Shown here: in pieces, positions 26,817-41,800 of the stretch
How positions within the stretch are numbered: position 1 is the first letter of the stretch
How the letters are laid out: the number at the start of each line of letters is the position of its first letter
NCBI GenBank assembly: GCA_964017155.1
Contig: OZ024861.1
Span: 682,001 to 746,000, forward strand
Origin: Oasisia sp. SBJ-2009
Lineage: Eukaryota > Annelida > Polychaeta > Sabellida > Siboglinidae
Length of the DNA: 64,000 bases
Reading direction: 5' to 3'
Program-made: the position numbers and the translations under genes
The notes under the pieces: generated by a model
Databases searched by the model: none
What the model was told of the DNA's origin: nothing
What the model saw: only the letters and a program-made list of their open reading frames with translations

Positions 26817-29800
26817 GTGAGTGCCATGTTTATAGGCGTTTAATGTGTAATAAAACTAAGGTATAATAAATTTCAAACACTTTTTCTTTCTAAGTAGCAG
26901 GAAATGTCCAAGCAACATTTGTACATGTGTCACTTATGTCGCAATTAACATAATTTAATAAAAAATGATCAGTTTTCAACCCAACATCATGTATGGGACA
27001 AGTATTAATGTCAAGTCATGCCTTACATAAAAATATTCCAGCGACACATGAAATATTTTTACCAATTTTTAAACCAGTAATGTCTGCTTCAGATCACCAT
27101 TCCCAGAGATGCTGGAAGGGAATTTGATTTGAATGACTTTGCTGTCCGTATCATGTCGATAGACTACCAGACTTCTCCCAGGTATCCATGTTATCCACAT
27201 TATATCCTTCATGTCTGTATTCGTCCTGTCCACAGTATGTCTAATAAAATACCAGATGACACCAAGTTAAATATTAATTCTATATAATATTTAATTAACA
27301 ATTTTAATATGAATAATTTTAACATTTCTACATTTTTTATCTGAATGTTCATTTTATAGTTGTATTTATTATTAATAATATAAGTTTTAACACGTAATAA
27401 ATAGCTTTATATTTTATTGTACAGTTCTTTGAGCATATTTGGATATTGCGCTTTATAAATAATAAATATTAGTATTATTACTCACATACAATAAGAACAA
27501 TCTGATCTACCGGGTAAGTGAATAAATAAACAATTGCTATCATTATTAACATATTTATTCAAACTTGAAAATGAACAAACAAATCTAGTATCAATATAGC
27601 AATTAAAAAATGCACAAACACATCTATTGTAAATAAAAGATTAAATAACGACAAATGGAATACCGTTTAACATACATTGTATGTCCCTTGGTTACAGACT
27701 GATTTTCTGTGCAAAACAGATTTAAATTGATTCGCAACATACAGTAATTTAGTTCATAATTAAGCACCATTCAATAAATTGTATTCATCACAGTTTATAT
27801 CTGAACGTTTTAATGTAATACATTTTGTTTTGCAGTCAAGTGTTCTCCATGGCTGAGGACCACCATGTTGTCATCTGTGAGGGCAGACACGGTCTACATG
27901 CATGTGTGAGTCTCTTCAGTGGTATCACGGTCATTACACTTGTCATTAATTACACATTACAGTTGACACATTGGTTTACTTCCCTTCACCAACATGCTCT
28001 TATTGTGTTCTAAAGGACAGTCAGGTCAATGAAATTGTTTTATAGAGGACAGTCAGGTCAATGAAATTGTTTTATAGAGGACAGTCAGGTCAATGAAATT
28101 GTTTTATAGAGGACAGCCAGGTCAATGAAATTGTTTTATTGTTTTCTAGAAGACAATCAGGTCAATGAAATTGTTCTTATTGTTTTCTAGAGGACAATCA
28201 GGTCAATGAAATTGTTTTTATTGTACTGTAGTATGGTCGAGTGGTAGAACATTGGAGGCAATTTAAAGGATGATGCATACGGCAGCCTACCTGCAGCTGT
28301 TTCAAAACTTGGCCAATTTCACTGATCAGACTGTCCTCTAGAAAATAATGATCATTGACCACTAGACCATACTACAGTGTACATAGTAACACATGATTAC
28401 GTTATTTTTGTTCCCAGTAATAAAACTGATAGTAATAATTCCACAATTGTTTCTTTTAGGTTCATCACTTCACCCTGCATGACTCTCAGGCCCGTGGCTT
28501 TGTCCGGCCGTTTTGTATGAGCTACGTTACAGCAGACCAGAGGTAGTTTGCTGTGTATGAAATATTGCCAATATGGCTTTGATATCTATATTATAAATAA
28601 AATAAAAGTTCACTGTGGCTTATTTAATTGGGGATCACAGATCACTGATATCACATTGGTTAATTTAGCTTAGCAGTAACCTACATTAACATAGTGGAGG
28701 AAAGACCTGATTGAAAAAGAATTTAAAAAATGTATTTGAAAAGTATTTGAAATATCAAATACTTTAGGAAAGTATTTAAATACAAATACTTTCAATTCCT
28801 AAATGTCAAATACAAATGTATTTGACCCCACATCTGCTCAGCATCTCGAAATTAGTCCGTGGGTTGGAGAACATGGCAGCTCTATAACATGGGAGCTCTA
28901 TAACATGGGAGCTCTATATCTCAAAAGGCTATACATGGAGTATGCCTTATGTTAGCATTTTGTTGCATCTTGAAATTTAAACACATTAACACATACTAAC
29001 ATGTTACATAAATAATTATTAAAATCGTATCGTAGTAGAAGGTTAAACACCCACACCCATATAACTAGAGATTAGAAGCAGACATGATGTGATGAATGTT
29101 AGGGCATAATTTAATGTGCACAAAGTTTGCATGGTGACGCAATCAGAAAGTATATCAGCATTTATGTGTTGACAGCAAGTTGATGTCCTTCTATGACGAG
29201 ATGACGAAAGAGTTCACAAGGGTGTCACACTGCTTCAAGTACGGCAACTTGATGGTGTTTGTGGAGGACATGACCCACTACCTGTCTGACCTGCTCTACA
29301 CTAAAGGTACCTGTCTGACCTGCTCTACACTAAAGGTACCTGTCTGACCTGCTCTACACTAAAGGTACCTGTCTGACCTGCTCTACACTAAAGGTACCTG
29401 TCTGACCTGCTCTACACTAAAGGTACCTGTCTGACCTGCTCTACACTAAAGGTACCTGTCTGACCTGCTCTACACTAAAGGTACCTGTCTGACCTGCTCT
29501 ACACTAAAGGTACCTGTCTGACCTGCTCTACACTAAAGGTACCTGTCTGACCTGCTCTACACTAAAGGTACCTGTCTGACCTACTCTACACTAAGGGTAC
29601 CTGTCTGACCTGCTCTACAATAAAGGTACCTGTCTGACCTACTCTACAATAAAGGTACCTGTCTGACCTACTCTACAATAAAGGTACCTGTCTGACCTGC
29701 TCTACACTAGAGGTACCTGTCTGACCTACTCTACACTAAGGGTACCTGTCTGACCTACTCTACAATAAAGGTACCTGTCTGACCTGCTCTACACTAAAGG

Positions 29801-32800
29801 TACCTGTCTGACCTGCTCTACACTAAAGGTACCTGTCTGACCTGCTCTACACTAGAGGTACCTGTCTGACCTACTCTACAATAAAGGTACCTGTCTGACC
29901 TACTCTACACTAGAGGTACCTGTCTGACCTACTCTACACTAGAGGTACCTGTCTGACCTACTCTACACTAGAGGTACCTGTCTGACCTACTCTACACTAA
30001 AGGTACCTGTCTGACCTACTCTACAATAAAGGTACCTGTCTGACCTACTCTACAATAAAGGTACCTGTCTGACCTACTCTACAATAAAGGTACCTGTCTG
30101 ACCTACTCTACACTAAAGGTACCTGTCTGACCTGCTCTACACTAGAGGTACCTGTCTGACCTACTCTACACTAAGGGTACCTGTCTGACCTACTCTACAA
30201 TAAAGGTACCTGTCTGACCTACTCTACACTAGAGGTACCTGTCTGACCTACTCTACAACAAAGGTACCTGTCTGACCTACTCTACACTAGAGGTACCTGT
30301 CTGACCTACTCTACACTAAAGGTACCTGTCTGACCTACTCTACACTAGAGGTACCTGTCTGACCTACTCTACACTAGAGGTACCTGTCTGACCTACTCTA
30401 CACTAGAGGTACCTGTCTGACCTACTCTACACTAGAGGTACCTGTCTGACCTACTCTACACTAGAGGTACCTGTCTGACCTACTCTACACTAGAGGTACC
30501 TGTCTGACCTACTCTACACTAGAGGTACCTGTCTAACCTACTCTACACAAAAGGTACCTGTCTGACCTGCTCTACACTAGAGGTACCTGTCTGACCTACT
30601 CTACAATAAAGGTACCTGTCTAACCTACTCTACACTAGAGGTACCTGTCTGACCTACTCTACACTCAAGGTACCTGTCTGACCTACTCTACACTACCTGT
30701 CTGACCTATTCTACACTAGAGGTACCTGTATGACCTACTCTGCACTAAAGGTACCTGTCTGAACTACTCTACACTAGAGGTACCTGTCTGACCTACTCTA
30801 CACTAGAGGTACCTGTCTAGCCTACTCTACACTAGAGGTACCTGTCTGACCTACTCTGCACTAAAGGTACCTGTCTGAACTACTCTACACTAGAGGTACC
30901 TGTCTAACCTACTCTACACAAAAGGTACCTGTCTGACCTGCTCTACACTAGAGGTATCTGTCTGACCTACTCTACACTAGAGGTACCTGTCTGACCTACT
31001 CTGCACTAAAGGTACCTGTCTGACCTACTCTACACTAGAGGTACCTGTCTGACCTACTCTACACTAGAGGTACCTGTCTAACCTACTCTACACTAGAGGT
31101 ACCTGTCTGACCTACTCTGCACTAAAGGTACCTGTCTGACCTACTCTACACTAGAGGTACCTGTCTAACCTACTCTACACTAGAGGTACCTGTCTAACCT
31201 ACTCTACACTAGAGGTACCTGTCTGACCTACTCTGCACTAAAGGTACCTGTCTGACCTACTCTACACTAGAGGTACCTGTCTAACCTACTCTACACTAGA
31301 GGTACCTGTCTAACCTACTCTACACTAGAGGTACCTGTCTGACCTACTCTACACTAGAGGTACCTGTCTGACGTACTCTACACTAGAGGTACCTGTCTAA
31401 CCTACTCTACACAGAAGGTACCTGTCTGACCTACTCTACACTAGAGGTACCTGTCTGACCTACTCTGCACTAAAGGTACCTGTCTGACCTACTCTACACT
31501 AGAGGTACCTGTCTAACCTACTCTACACTAGAGGTACCTGTCTAACCTACTCTACACTAGAGGTACCTGTCTGACCTACTCTGCACTAAAGGTACCTGTC
31601 TGACCTACTCTACACTAGAGGTACCTGTCTAACCTACTCTACACTAGAGGTACCTGTCTAACCTACTCTACACTAGAGGTACCTGTCTAACCTACTCTAC
31701 ACTAGAGGTACCTGTCTGACCTACTCTACACTAGAGGTACCTGTCTGACGTACTCTACACTAGAGGTACCTGTCTAACCTACTCTACACAGAAGGTACCT
31801 GTCTGACCTACTCTACACTAGAGGTACCTGTCTGACCTACTCTGCACTAAAGGTACCTGTCTGACCTACTCTACACTAGAGGTACCTGTCTAACCTACTC
31901 TACACTAGAGGTACCTGTCTAACCTACTCTACACTAGAGGTACCTGTCTGACCTACTCTGCACTAAAGGTACCTGTCTGACCTACTCTACACTAGAGGTA
32001 CCTGTCTAACCTACTCTACACTAGAGGTACCTGTCTAACCTACTCTACACTAGAGGTACCTGTCTAACCTACTCTACACTAGAGGTACCTGTCTAACCTA
32101 CTCTACACTAGAGGTACCTGTCTGACCTACTCTACACTAGAGGTACCTGTCTGACGTACTCTACACTAGAGGTACCTGTCTAACCTACTCTACACAGAAG
32201 GTACCTGTCTGACCTACTCTACACTAGAGGTACCTGTCTGACCTACTCTGCACTAAAGGTACCTGTCTGACGTACTCTACACTAGAGGTACCTGTCTAAC
32301 CTACTCTACACAGAAGGTACCTGTCTGACCTACTCTACACTAGAGGTACCTGTCTGACCTACTCTACACTAGAGGTACCTGTCTAATCTACTCTACACTA
32401 GAGGTACCTGTCTAATCTACTCTACACTAGAGGTACCTGTCTAACCTACTCTACACTAGAGGTACCTGTCTAATCTACTCTACACTAGAGGTACCTGTCT
32501 AATCTACTCTACACTAGAGGTACCTGTCTGACGTACTCTACACAAAAGGTACCTGTCTGACCTACTCTACACAAAAGGTACCTGTCTGACCTACTCTACA
32601 CTAGAGGTACCTGTCTGACCTACTCTACACTAAATTATATTAAATAAAATAAAATTAAACAACATAAATAAAGAAAACAATGTCTCTGTAAACTGACTGC
32701 CTAGTTGCATGAGACCTCGTAAGATCATAACGTTGTAAGACAAATATTTACAGAGTAGTCAGTTAATAGAACCATGGCAAGTGCCAAAAACAACGAGAAC

Positions 32801-35800
32801 TGGTTTTTTATTTCAAGTCAGTATGGTGTGAAATATAATAATATAATTTATGTGATATTATCATTTTACCACATGTTATGATACTGTCGTAGCATGCCTG
32901 TCACATGACATGGCAGCATATGTAATAGAAATGTGTATTCATAGAGAGATTAAAATTTTTATTGTTAATTAATTAGATAGGATTCGTTAAACATTTGGAT
33001 ATGCAGGATGTAAGAATGTGCATGTTTTGTACAATATAACATAATTTTGTGATGAAAACAGTCAGACATTAGGCCTGTGATTTTATTCCTGCACTTTGAT
33101 GTAGCCATCTTACTATTCTTTGGTCTATATTCAGTCTTCTCACCAATTAATTAATGCATAATATGATCAATCTTCCCCAACTTCTGTTATGACTATACCA
33201 CCATCTTCTGCAGTCACTAATGTTATTTTCAAATATTCAACTAAGTTTGCATGACAATTTTGAATAGCATTCATATTTTTGCTCCATTTTGGTCTTGTGT
33301 TTGAAAGTGACAAATCAGTTTGATTAATGCTCCTGGCAGAAAGCCTATGAAAATTGTAATTAGTAAGAATAATAAGATTTTCTATAGTTCTGATCTCCGC
33401 CTCGTAGTGACGCTCATGGCACTTTCCCAGTATTTCGTTCATTAAAGAAATATAAACATTCACACTAAAACAATAATAATACTATTAATATAGCAATATT
33501 TAACCAAACAAAACATATTATTACAATAATATTATTATAATTATCATTCATTGTAGAGTCAATAAAACTATAACATCACTATCAAAGTAATGTACATTCG
33601 TTAAAGATATACCTTTCTAAACATATATATATCATATAGAACAACTGAGGAGGTGTGTTTTCAGAGCTGTCTTGAATTGGGAATTGAAGATTTGGGGCCT
33701 TACCTATTGTCTACCTGATTCATGTTGCTGCAGACAGACTGAGGGAGTGGCAGACTGCGAAGGATGAACAGAAAGAGGGAGAAGTACAAGTGGAGGAGAC
33801 TGGTGCACTCAATGACCCCACGGATGATGTCATTCTGCAGTCCTTGCGACCGGCGGGACTGAACCACTTGTTGGAGGAAGTCAGGCGAGTTCTCGACTCA
33901 ACAAGTAACTTACTGGTGAGTCAAAGTGGCCACAGTGGGCAGAGTTTGGGGACTGACTGCCATTACAAAAATTGACAATTTCAGTCACTCTGCATCTCGT
34001 TGCACCTGTCTTTCAGAAGCCGTTTTTGATTAAAAAAAACTGGTAAAAATGTGATACTTAAAAAATCACACTATTCTTTGTAGTTCAGTTGCTTCGGCAG
34101 TTTCATCAGAACCATCTGTGGCCGATCTCTGTCCCCTTCTCTGTCCCCATCTCTCTGTCCCCATCTCTCTGTCCCCTTCTCTGTCACCTTCTCTCTGTCC
34201 CCTTCTCTGTCCTCATCTCTCTGTCCCCATCTCTCTGTCCCCTTCTCTGTCACCTTCTCTCTGTCCCCTTCTCTGTCCTCATCTCTCTGTCCCCATCTCT
34301 CTGTCCCCTTCTCTGTCACCTTCTCTCTGTCCCCTTCTCTGTCCTCATCTCTCTGTCCCCATCTCTCTGTCCCCTTCTCTGTCACCTTCTCTCTGTCACC
34401 TTCTCTCTGTCACCTTCTCTCTGTCCCCTTTTCTCTGTCCCCTTCTCTCTGTCCCCTTCTCTCTGTCACCTTCTCTCTGTCACCTTCTCTCTGTCACCTT
34501 CTCTCTGTCACCTTCTCTGTCACCTTCTCTCTGTCACCTTCTCTCTGTCACCTTCTCTCTGTCACCTTCTCTCTGTCACCTTCTCTCTGTCCCCTTCTCT
34601 CTGTCACCTTCTCTCTGTCACCTTCTCTCTGTCACCTTCTCTCTGTCACCTTCTCTCTGTCACCTTCTCTCTGTCACCTTCTCTGTCACCTTCTCTGTCA
34701 CCTTCTCTCTGTCACCTTCTCTCTGTCACCTTCTCTCTGTCACCTTCTCTCTGTCACCTTCTCTCTGTCACCTTCTCTCTGACACCTTCTCTCTGTCACC
34801 TTCTCTCTGTCACCTTCTCTCTGTCACCTTCTCTCTGTCACCTTCTCTGTCACCTTCTCTCTGTCACCTTCTCTCTGTCACCTTCTCTGTCACCTTCTCT
34901 CTGTCACCTTCTCTCTGTCACCTTCTCTGTCACCTTCTCTCTGTCACCTTCTCTCTGTCACCTTCTCTCTGTCCCCTTCTCTCTGTCCCCTTCTCTCTGT
35001 CACCTTCTCTCTGTCACCTTCTCTCTGTCCCCTTCTCTCTGTCACCTTCTCTGTCACCTTCTCTCTGTCCCCTTCTCTCTGTCACCTTCTCTGTCACCTT
35101 CTCTCTGTCCCCTTCTCTCTGTCCCCTTCTCTCTGTCCCCTTCTCTGTCACCTTCTCTCTGTCACCTTCTCTCTGTCCCCTTCTCTCTGTCCCCTTCTCT
35201 CTGTCCCCTTCTCTCTGTCACCTTCTCTGTCACCTTCTCTCTGTCACCTTCTCTCTGTCCCCTTCTCTCTGTCACCTTCTCTGTCACCTTCTCTCTGTCA
35301 CCTTCTCTCTGTCCCCTTCTCTCTGTCACCTTCTCTCTGTCCCCTTCTCTCTGTCACCTTCTCTCTGTCCCCTTCTCTCTGTCACCTTCTCTCTGTCCCC
35401 TTCTCTCTGTCCCCTTCTCTCTGTCCCCTTCTCTCTGTCACCTTCTCTGTCACCTTCTCTCTGTCCCCTTCTCTCTGTCACCTTCTCTGTCACCTTCTCT
35501 CTGTCCCCTTCTCTCTGTCACCTTCTCTCTGTCCCCTTCTCTCTGTCACCTTCTCTCTGTCCCCTTCTCTCTGTCACCTTCTCTCTGTCACCTTCTCTCT
35601 GTCCCCTTCTCTCTGTCACCTTCTCTGTCACCTTCTCTCTGTCACCTTCTCTCTGTCCCCTTCTCTCTGTCCCCTTCTCTCTGTCCCCTTCTCTCTGTCC
35701 CCTTCTCTGTCACCTTCTCTCTGTTCCCTTCTCTCTGTCACCTTCTCTCTGTCCCCTTCTCTCTGTCACCTTCTCTCTGTCCCCTTCTCTCTGTCACCTT

Positions 35801-38800
35801 CTCTCTGTCCCCTTCTCTTTGTCACCTTCTCTCTGTCCCCTTCTCTCTGTCACCTTCTCTCTGTCCCCTTCTCTCTGTCACCTTCTCTCTGTCCCCTTCT
35901 CTCTGCCTCCCTCTCTCTGCTCCTTCTGTCTAGTCTCTGGTGTGTATAAGACAAGATATTTTCATACGTCTTTGCAGAGGAATGTTATGTACATTTCTTG
36001 GATATTCTATATAAAACGTGTTATCCACAAATCATGAGAAGTTAATATTGTCTCTGTGAGACTGTCTCGAGAAAGAGAGACAACTGGAGGTGAGGACACA
36101 GAGAGACACATCATTCGATTGAGTCTCACCTTGTGACAACTTGAAACACTTGGACAATGGATGTCTTTCTTGACTGATTGGTGGTTCAGTGCAGATATTG
36201 TCCACTGTAGGACTGAGGACCTGGCATGAGATAGCATGTTTACTTGTATGTGTACAATGATCATATCTGAATACTTCCCTCAAAAGTCAAGATTGTTTTG
36301 GAACAAACCCATCAGCCAAGGAATGAAGCAGCAGTCCCAAGTGTACCTTGCTCTAAACTTACTTGAAACTTACTCGAAACTTGCTCTAAGCTTGCCTTAA
36401 ACTTGCCCTAAACTTGCTCTAAGCTTACCCTAAGCTTGCTCTAAGCTTGCCCTAAACTTGCTCTAAGCTTGCCCTAAACTTGCTCTAAGCTTGCCCTAAA
36501 CTTGCTCTAAGCTTGCCCTAAACTTGCTCTAAGCTTGCCCTAAACTTGCTCTAAGCTTGCCATAAACTTGCTCTAAGCTTGCTCTAAAATTGCCTTAAAT
36601 TTGCTCTACACTTGCCCTAAACTTGCACTTTTATCTGTCGCTCACAGAACGACCCTCAGATGGAGCAGAGGTTCAAGGAGCTGGAGGAGAAATGTGGCAC
36701 GGAACAGCTCCACCACCTCCTGCTGCCCGACATGAACCACTACTCCAGCAGTGCCCAGGGCAGTGGACCAGAGACAACCTCCAGGCCCCTGAGAGGCACC
36801 AGAAGGCGTTGTGAGTGTCGGTTCACTCTTGTGCCACATATAAAAGTTGACACATATATTATAAAAATACCTGTAATTATTTCCTCGGTTTTAGTCAATA
36901 TTATAATTAAAATTTCTCAAGGCTGCAATGTTGATTTCGTTGCCCACATGTTTTGTACTGTCTCTTTGTAAATTATTTGAATCACTGGATTACCAGTGCA
37001 ATAAACTGAGGATATTTTACGTTAATGACTTCATTTTTTACAACGCACTAACATTTTATCTCATGTAAGGAAAATTCTAGTGTCTGAAATGTGCAGAGAA
37101 ATGAAAATGGTGTCCTGTGACCATGGCGCCACCTGGTGTTATACTTATGACTGGCTTAACTACCTCATTGTCCACCAGGTGGATCTTTCTCTGACATGGA
37201 CCAGTCGTGTTGTCAAGACTGGCCACCCCAGGCACGCACGTATCAAGTAAGTCAAGGCCGTAAGGATCAGTAGACATTAAATATTATGTAGTTTCGAAAG
37301 TATATTTATTTGCAAGTTATCCTAGTAGACTAGTAGAATTGTTTGCATATTTACTTTTGCAAGAAGAGCGCCTGATATGTATCACTTTCATCAGATAAGC
37401 TGTATTGAGTCTGTTTGGATTTTGGTTTTATATCAGCCACATTTAGTACATCCAAACCCCACCAGGAGGTTCGATCGGTCGCTGCGGACTCTGCATGAAC
37501 TCTGCCAGTGGGGGGCCAAGGAGGGTCTGAACAGACTGCGATGTGCGTACAAGGTAACTAACTGACGTCTTCTTTTAAACGAGTCGAAACACTTGCCAAC
37601 AACAGTCACCAGTGATGAAAGCTTACTGGTGAACGTGAAGTCTATGGATTGCAAAGTACATTACTCCAGCAATATTTTGTATAGCCTTGATTACCCAGGC
37701 TCCATGAGGTGGCAGCACTTTATGGCCACTCACATTCACCCAGGAGTTTAATGCTCTGCCAATGTTGCCACCAGGGCGGCCTTACCACAGAATAGGGTAG
37801 AGACCCTGATTGGCTCTCAGGCCAACAATGAAATAAAAACAAAAATATGGACACATTTTATAAGATAATACTGTACTATTAAAAGTATGCAACATTAAAT
37901 TTATATTCAGAAATATTACAGAAATAAAAATGTGGAGTTGTTTATGAAGCAGGAAATATGGCAGGATTAGCCTCAATTAACCGGCTAAGTAACCAGACAG
38001 TTTTCGCGGCGAAGTTAGAGTTTAGTGAGACTGTCTTGTATTGATATGTCACATTTATAGATTGATGTTTATCATTTCTTGCTGTCTGTCTTGCTGGAGC
38101 TGTGTCAATGTGTCAGAAATTATGTTCTTCAGTGTAGTGTTGTTTAACGTCTCTATTAATGCTCTCGTTTCTTCAGTTTTTTAGTCGTGAAACTGCTGTT
38201 CTTCTGACAGAAAGGAAGGAATCTCACCTCGTAGGTGGGTGTTGCTGAACCTGTGCTGGAGAACCAAAGGAATATTTTCTGGCAGTGGCTTTGTACAAAT
38301 AGAACCACTGTTGCGATATTTTGTACAGATATAATCTCTGTTGTGACATTTTATACAAATTGAGCTACTATTGTGACATTTTGTACAAACATAATCCCTG
38401 TTGTGACATTTTGTGATGATACATATATTAAAATTCACACTGTATTCTTTGTAGTTTGGTAGCATTGACAGTTTAAGATTTTCACTTGAATTATTTTCTC
38501 TGCAATAAATGTTTATAGAAAGTTCTCAAGCAGTGTGACTAAATTCAACATTTCTCTTCACCAGAGCCTTCTGCAGCCCTTCTCTCTATCGGCAGAAACG
38601 TTGTCATCAATTTCCTCACTGGACTTGGCATGTAAGTTACATTTTTTAGTTACCCCAGGTACTTGAATCTTTATATTATACATTCACGTGTGCATGCACA
38701 CACGCACACACATATGCATGCATGCATGCAGGCACACACCACACACACCACACACCACACACACCACACACACCACATACACCACACACACCACACACAC

Positions 38801-41800
38801 CACACACACCACACTCACCATACACACCACATGCACCACACGCACCACACACACCACACACACCACACACACCACACACACCGAACATAACCACACTCAC
38901 CCCACACTCACCACACACACACCACACACACCACACACCACACACCACACACACCACACACCACACACACCACACACACCACACTCACCACACACACCAC
39001 ACACACCACACACACCGAACACACCGAACACACCACACTCACCACACACACCACACACACCACACACACACCACACTCACCACACACACCACACTCACCA
39101 CACACACCACACTCACCACACACACCACACATACACCACACACACCACGCACACCACACACACACACCACACACACAGCACACACACAGCACACACACAC
39201 ACACAGCACACACAAACACCACACACACACCACACACACACCACACACACACACACACCACACACACCACACACACACCACGCACACCACACACACCACA
39301 CACACCACACACACAGCACACACACACACACACACACACCACACACACCACACACACACACACACACACACCACAAACACACCACAAACACCACCTACAA
39401 CAGACACAAACACACACATTCACAGTGTAGTCTTCACGTTATTCTGTCGCATTTCACAGATTCCACAGTGAGTGTCTGTGTGACGACAGTCAGGCTGCAG
39501 GTACGGCTCGAAGATGGCTGTCTGTAAGTGTCACATCTTTTAGTGAACTTACTTCTGTCTCACCTGTGTACCTTATGTGTACCTGTATGTGTCATATCTT
39601 TTATTTAACTTACTTCTTTCTCACCTGTGTACCTTATGTGTACCTGTAAGTGTCACATCTTTTATTGAACTTACTTCTGTCTCACCTGTGTACCTTATGT
39701 GTACCTGTATGTGTCATATCTTTTATTTAACTTACTTCTTTCTCACCTGTGTACCTTATGTGTACCTGTAAGTGTCACATCTTTTATTGAACTTACTTCT
39801 GTCTCACCTGTGTACCTTATGTGTACCTGTAAGTGTCACATCTTTTATTTAACTTACTTCTCTCACCTGTGTACCTTATGTGTACCTGTAAGTGTCACAT
39901 CTTTTATTTAACTTACTTCTGTCTCACCTGTGTACCTTATGTGTACCTGTAAGTGTCACATCTTTTATTGAACTTACTTCTCTCTCACCTGTGTACCTTA
40001 TGTGTACCTGTATGTGTAGTCAGAGCTCTCAAATTCTACTGCCATTTTGAATCTTGGACAAATCAGTACCTGGCTATAGACAGTGGTGTATTATGAAATA
40101 TGTATGCAATAATTGGAATGTAGCTAAATGCTTCTGAGAGGAGTAAAGATTAGATTTGGTTGAACAGGACTGTCGAGTAATACAGTGTAAACAGGGTTTA
40201 CCAGTCATAATGATGAGATAGCGGCTTATAAGAACATCACATTATTGTGATTTTTGGCTTATGTTTAATAGCTAATGCTCAGGTCCTAACTTGAAACTAA
40301 GACTTTGCTGATGCACTTTTGCAAGGAAATAAAGCCTACTGAGTTATTTTTAATGTTTAATATATTCAATTATATTTGTTTGCCTAAGCTATGACTGTGG
40401 CTACCACAATAATCAATTTCACAACTATTGATTGTTTTCGATTTTATTTATAGTTAGTACCTAGTGCCATTTAATATTTGTGAACGAAAATATGTAACTC
40501 AAATGTTTTCAATTTTACTTATACTGAGTCCCCGGGTACTGTCATATAACATTTGTGAAAGAAAATATAAAACAGCGGACTGTTTTAGGCATGACTGATT
40601 TTTTTCCATCACAGGAGGAGACATTAGCAAGGTTGCAATCAGCAGCTATATTTCCAAGTTCTCATGAGAAGTCTCCATCGGACCAGTCTGGACACAGACA
40701 ACACTTGAGCCCTGTGTTCTTGCTGGGGGACTCTGTCATTGAACAGTGAGACAACTCTAAACAATTCCTCTGAAACTAATCATACTTACAGCAATGGTCT
40801 CTAAGTGTCACATCACGGAATGTTATCACCATTAATTTCCACCAGTAATTTTTGCACAAAAATCAATAAAAAAAAAGTAGTATCTGTTAGAGTGATTAAG
40901 GATAACCACGTTTCATTTTGCAGTATGTTGACATTACCATAGTTGTGCTGGATACTGCCTGTGAAGTTGTTTCTTCTTGCAATGTAAATGTACAAACAAT
41001 AACTATTTGTCTCCAATATAGGGTAGTAGCAACTCAAATTATGATAGTTGAAATGTTCTCTCAGACTTCTGTCTTCCTTACAAATGTTAAAACCAACACT
41101 GCCTTAGCACAAAGGTAGGAATAAGAAGAAATACAGGGAATACAATTCCAGTTAATGTTATGTTATGTTGACTAGATAGTGTATTTATACCAGAGAATTA
41201 CAGCTTGCATACTGGTAGTTATGACTGTTTCAAGTTGACCGGTTGTACCTGTGTGATTCTGTGTGTCTGTCACAGAGACTCTTGGTCCTTGTCCCCCCTC
41301 AACCCAGCAACCAGTGCCCTTGACACTGGCAACACATCAGATGGTAAGTTTTTTTCACTCTACATTGCTCCAGTTCACTCAGCTGTGTAAATGAACAACT
41401 GGCTATAGACAGTGGTGGCTATTGTATGTGTGAGCAGCCTTCGTGCATCAATTGCAGCGTGATTGGATGTGTCCCAGAGAAGTCGAGATGGTGTCTGATT
41501 TAACAGGTCTGCCAGGGAGTAAAATGTAAAGCATTTTCAGGACTAGGACTGCATAATGCATTGTACAAGAAATTACCTGTTTTGCCATGTGTTGTCTCTT
41601 TCAGAGGATGAGTATTTTGGCGTGTCATTACAGTGAAATAGTAGCTACAGAAACAGATAGAAAACTAGTCTCACTTGTGGAATGTTACGTCCAGTGAACT
41701 GTGTGTGTTTGTGGGAGTGGACAACTGACCATTTGTCTGTTGGTAGAGCCAGGTGAAGACACTCTGGACAAGAACCCAGTTGACAGACAGGTCAGAGGTC

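Noticed and set aside
29279..32634. Regular 29-bp repeats reminiscent of a CRISPR array.
   Set aside because: Repeats are directly adjacent without spacers, in an animal gene, and the unit is an exon end.
34089..36037. Open frames of 614 and 639 codons in the CT-rich repeat.
   Set aside because: Two overlapping frames of the same low-complexity repeat; no stop arises because the unit lacks T-purine-purine triplets. The tract lies within SMCR8 intron 6.
37466..37553. SMCR8 exon 9 starting at the CCACCAG acceptor (37465).
   Set aside because: It needs phase 2 from exon 8, which would break the phase of exon 7. The acceptor at 37436 keeps the frame and gives a collinear match with the human protein.
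38565..38631. Exon 10 read as SLLQPFSLSAETLSS from an acceptor two bases earlier.
   Set aside because: Open and plausible, but it ends in phase 1, does not fit exons 11-12, and lacks the ALL...NFL similarity of the frame chosen.
38688..39527. His/Thr-rich and Cys/Val-rich frames over the CA repeat.
   Set aside because: Microsatellite translation only.
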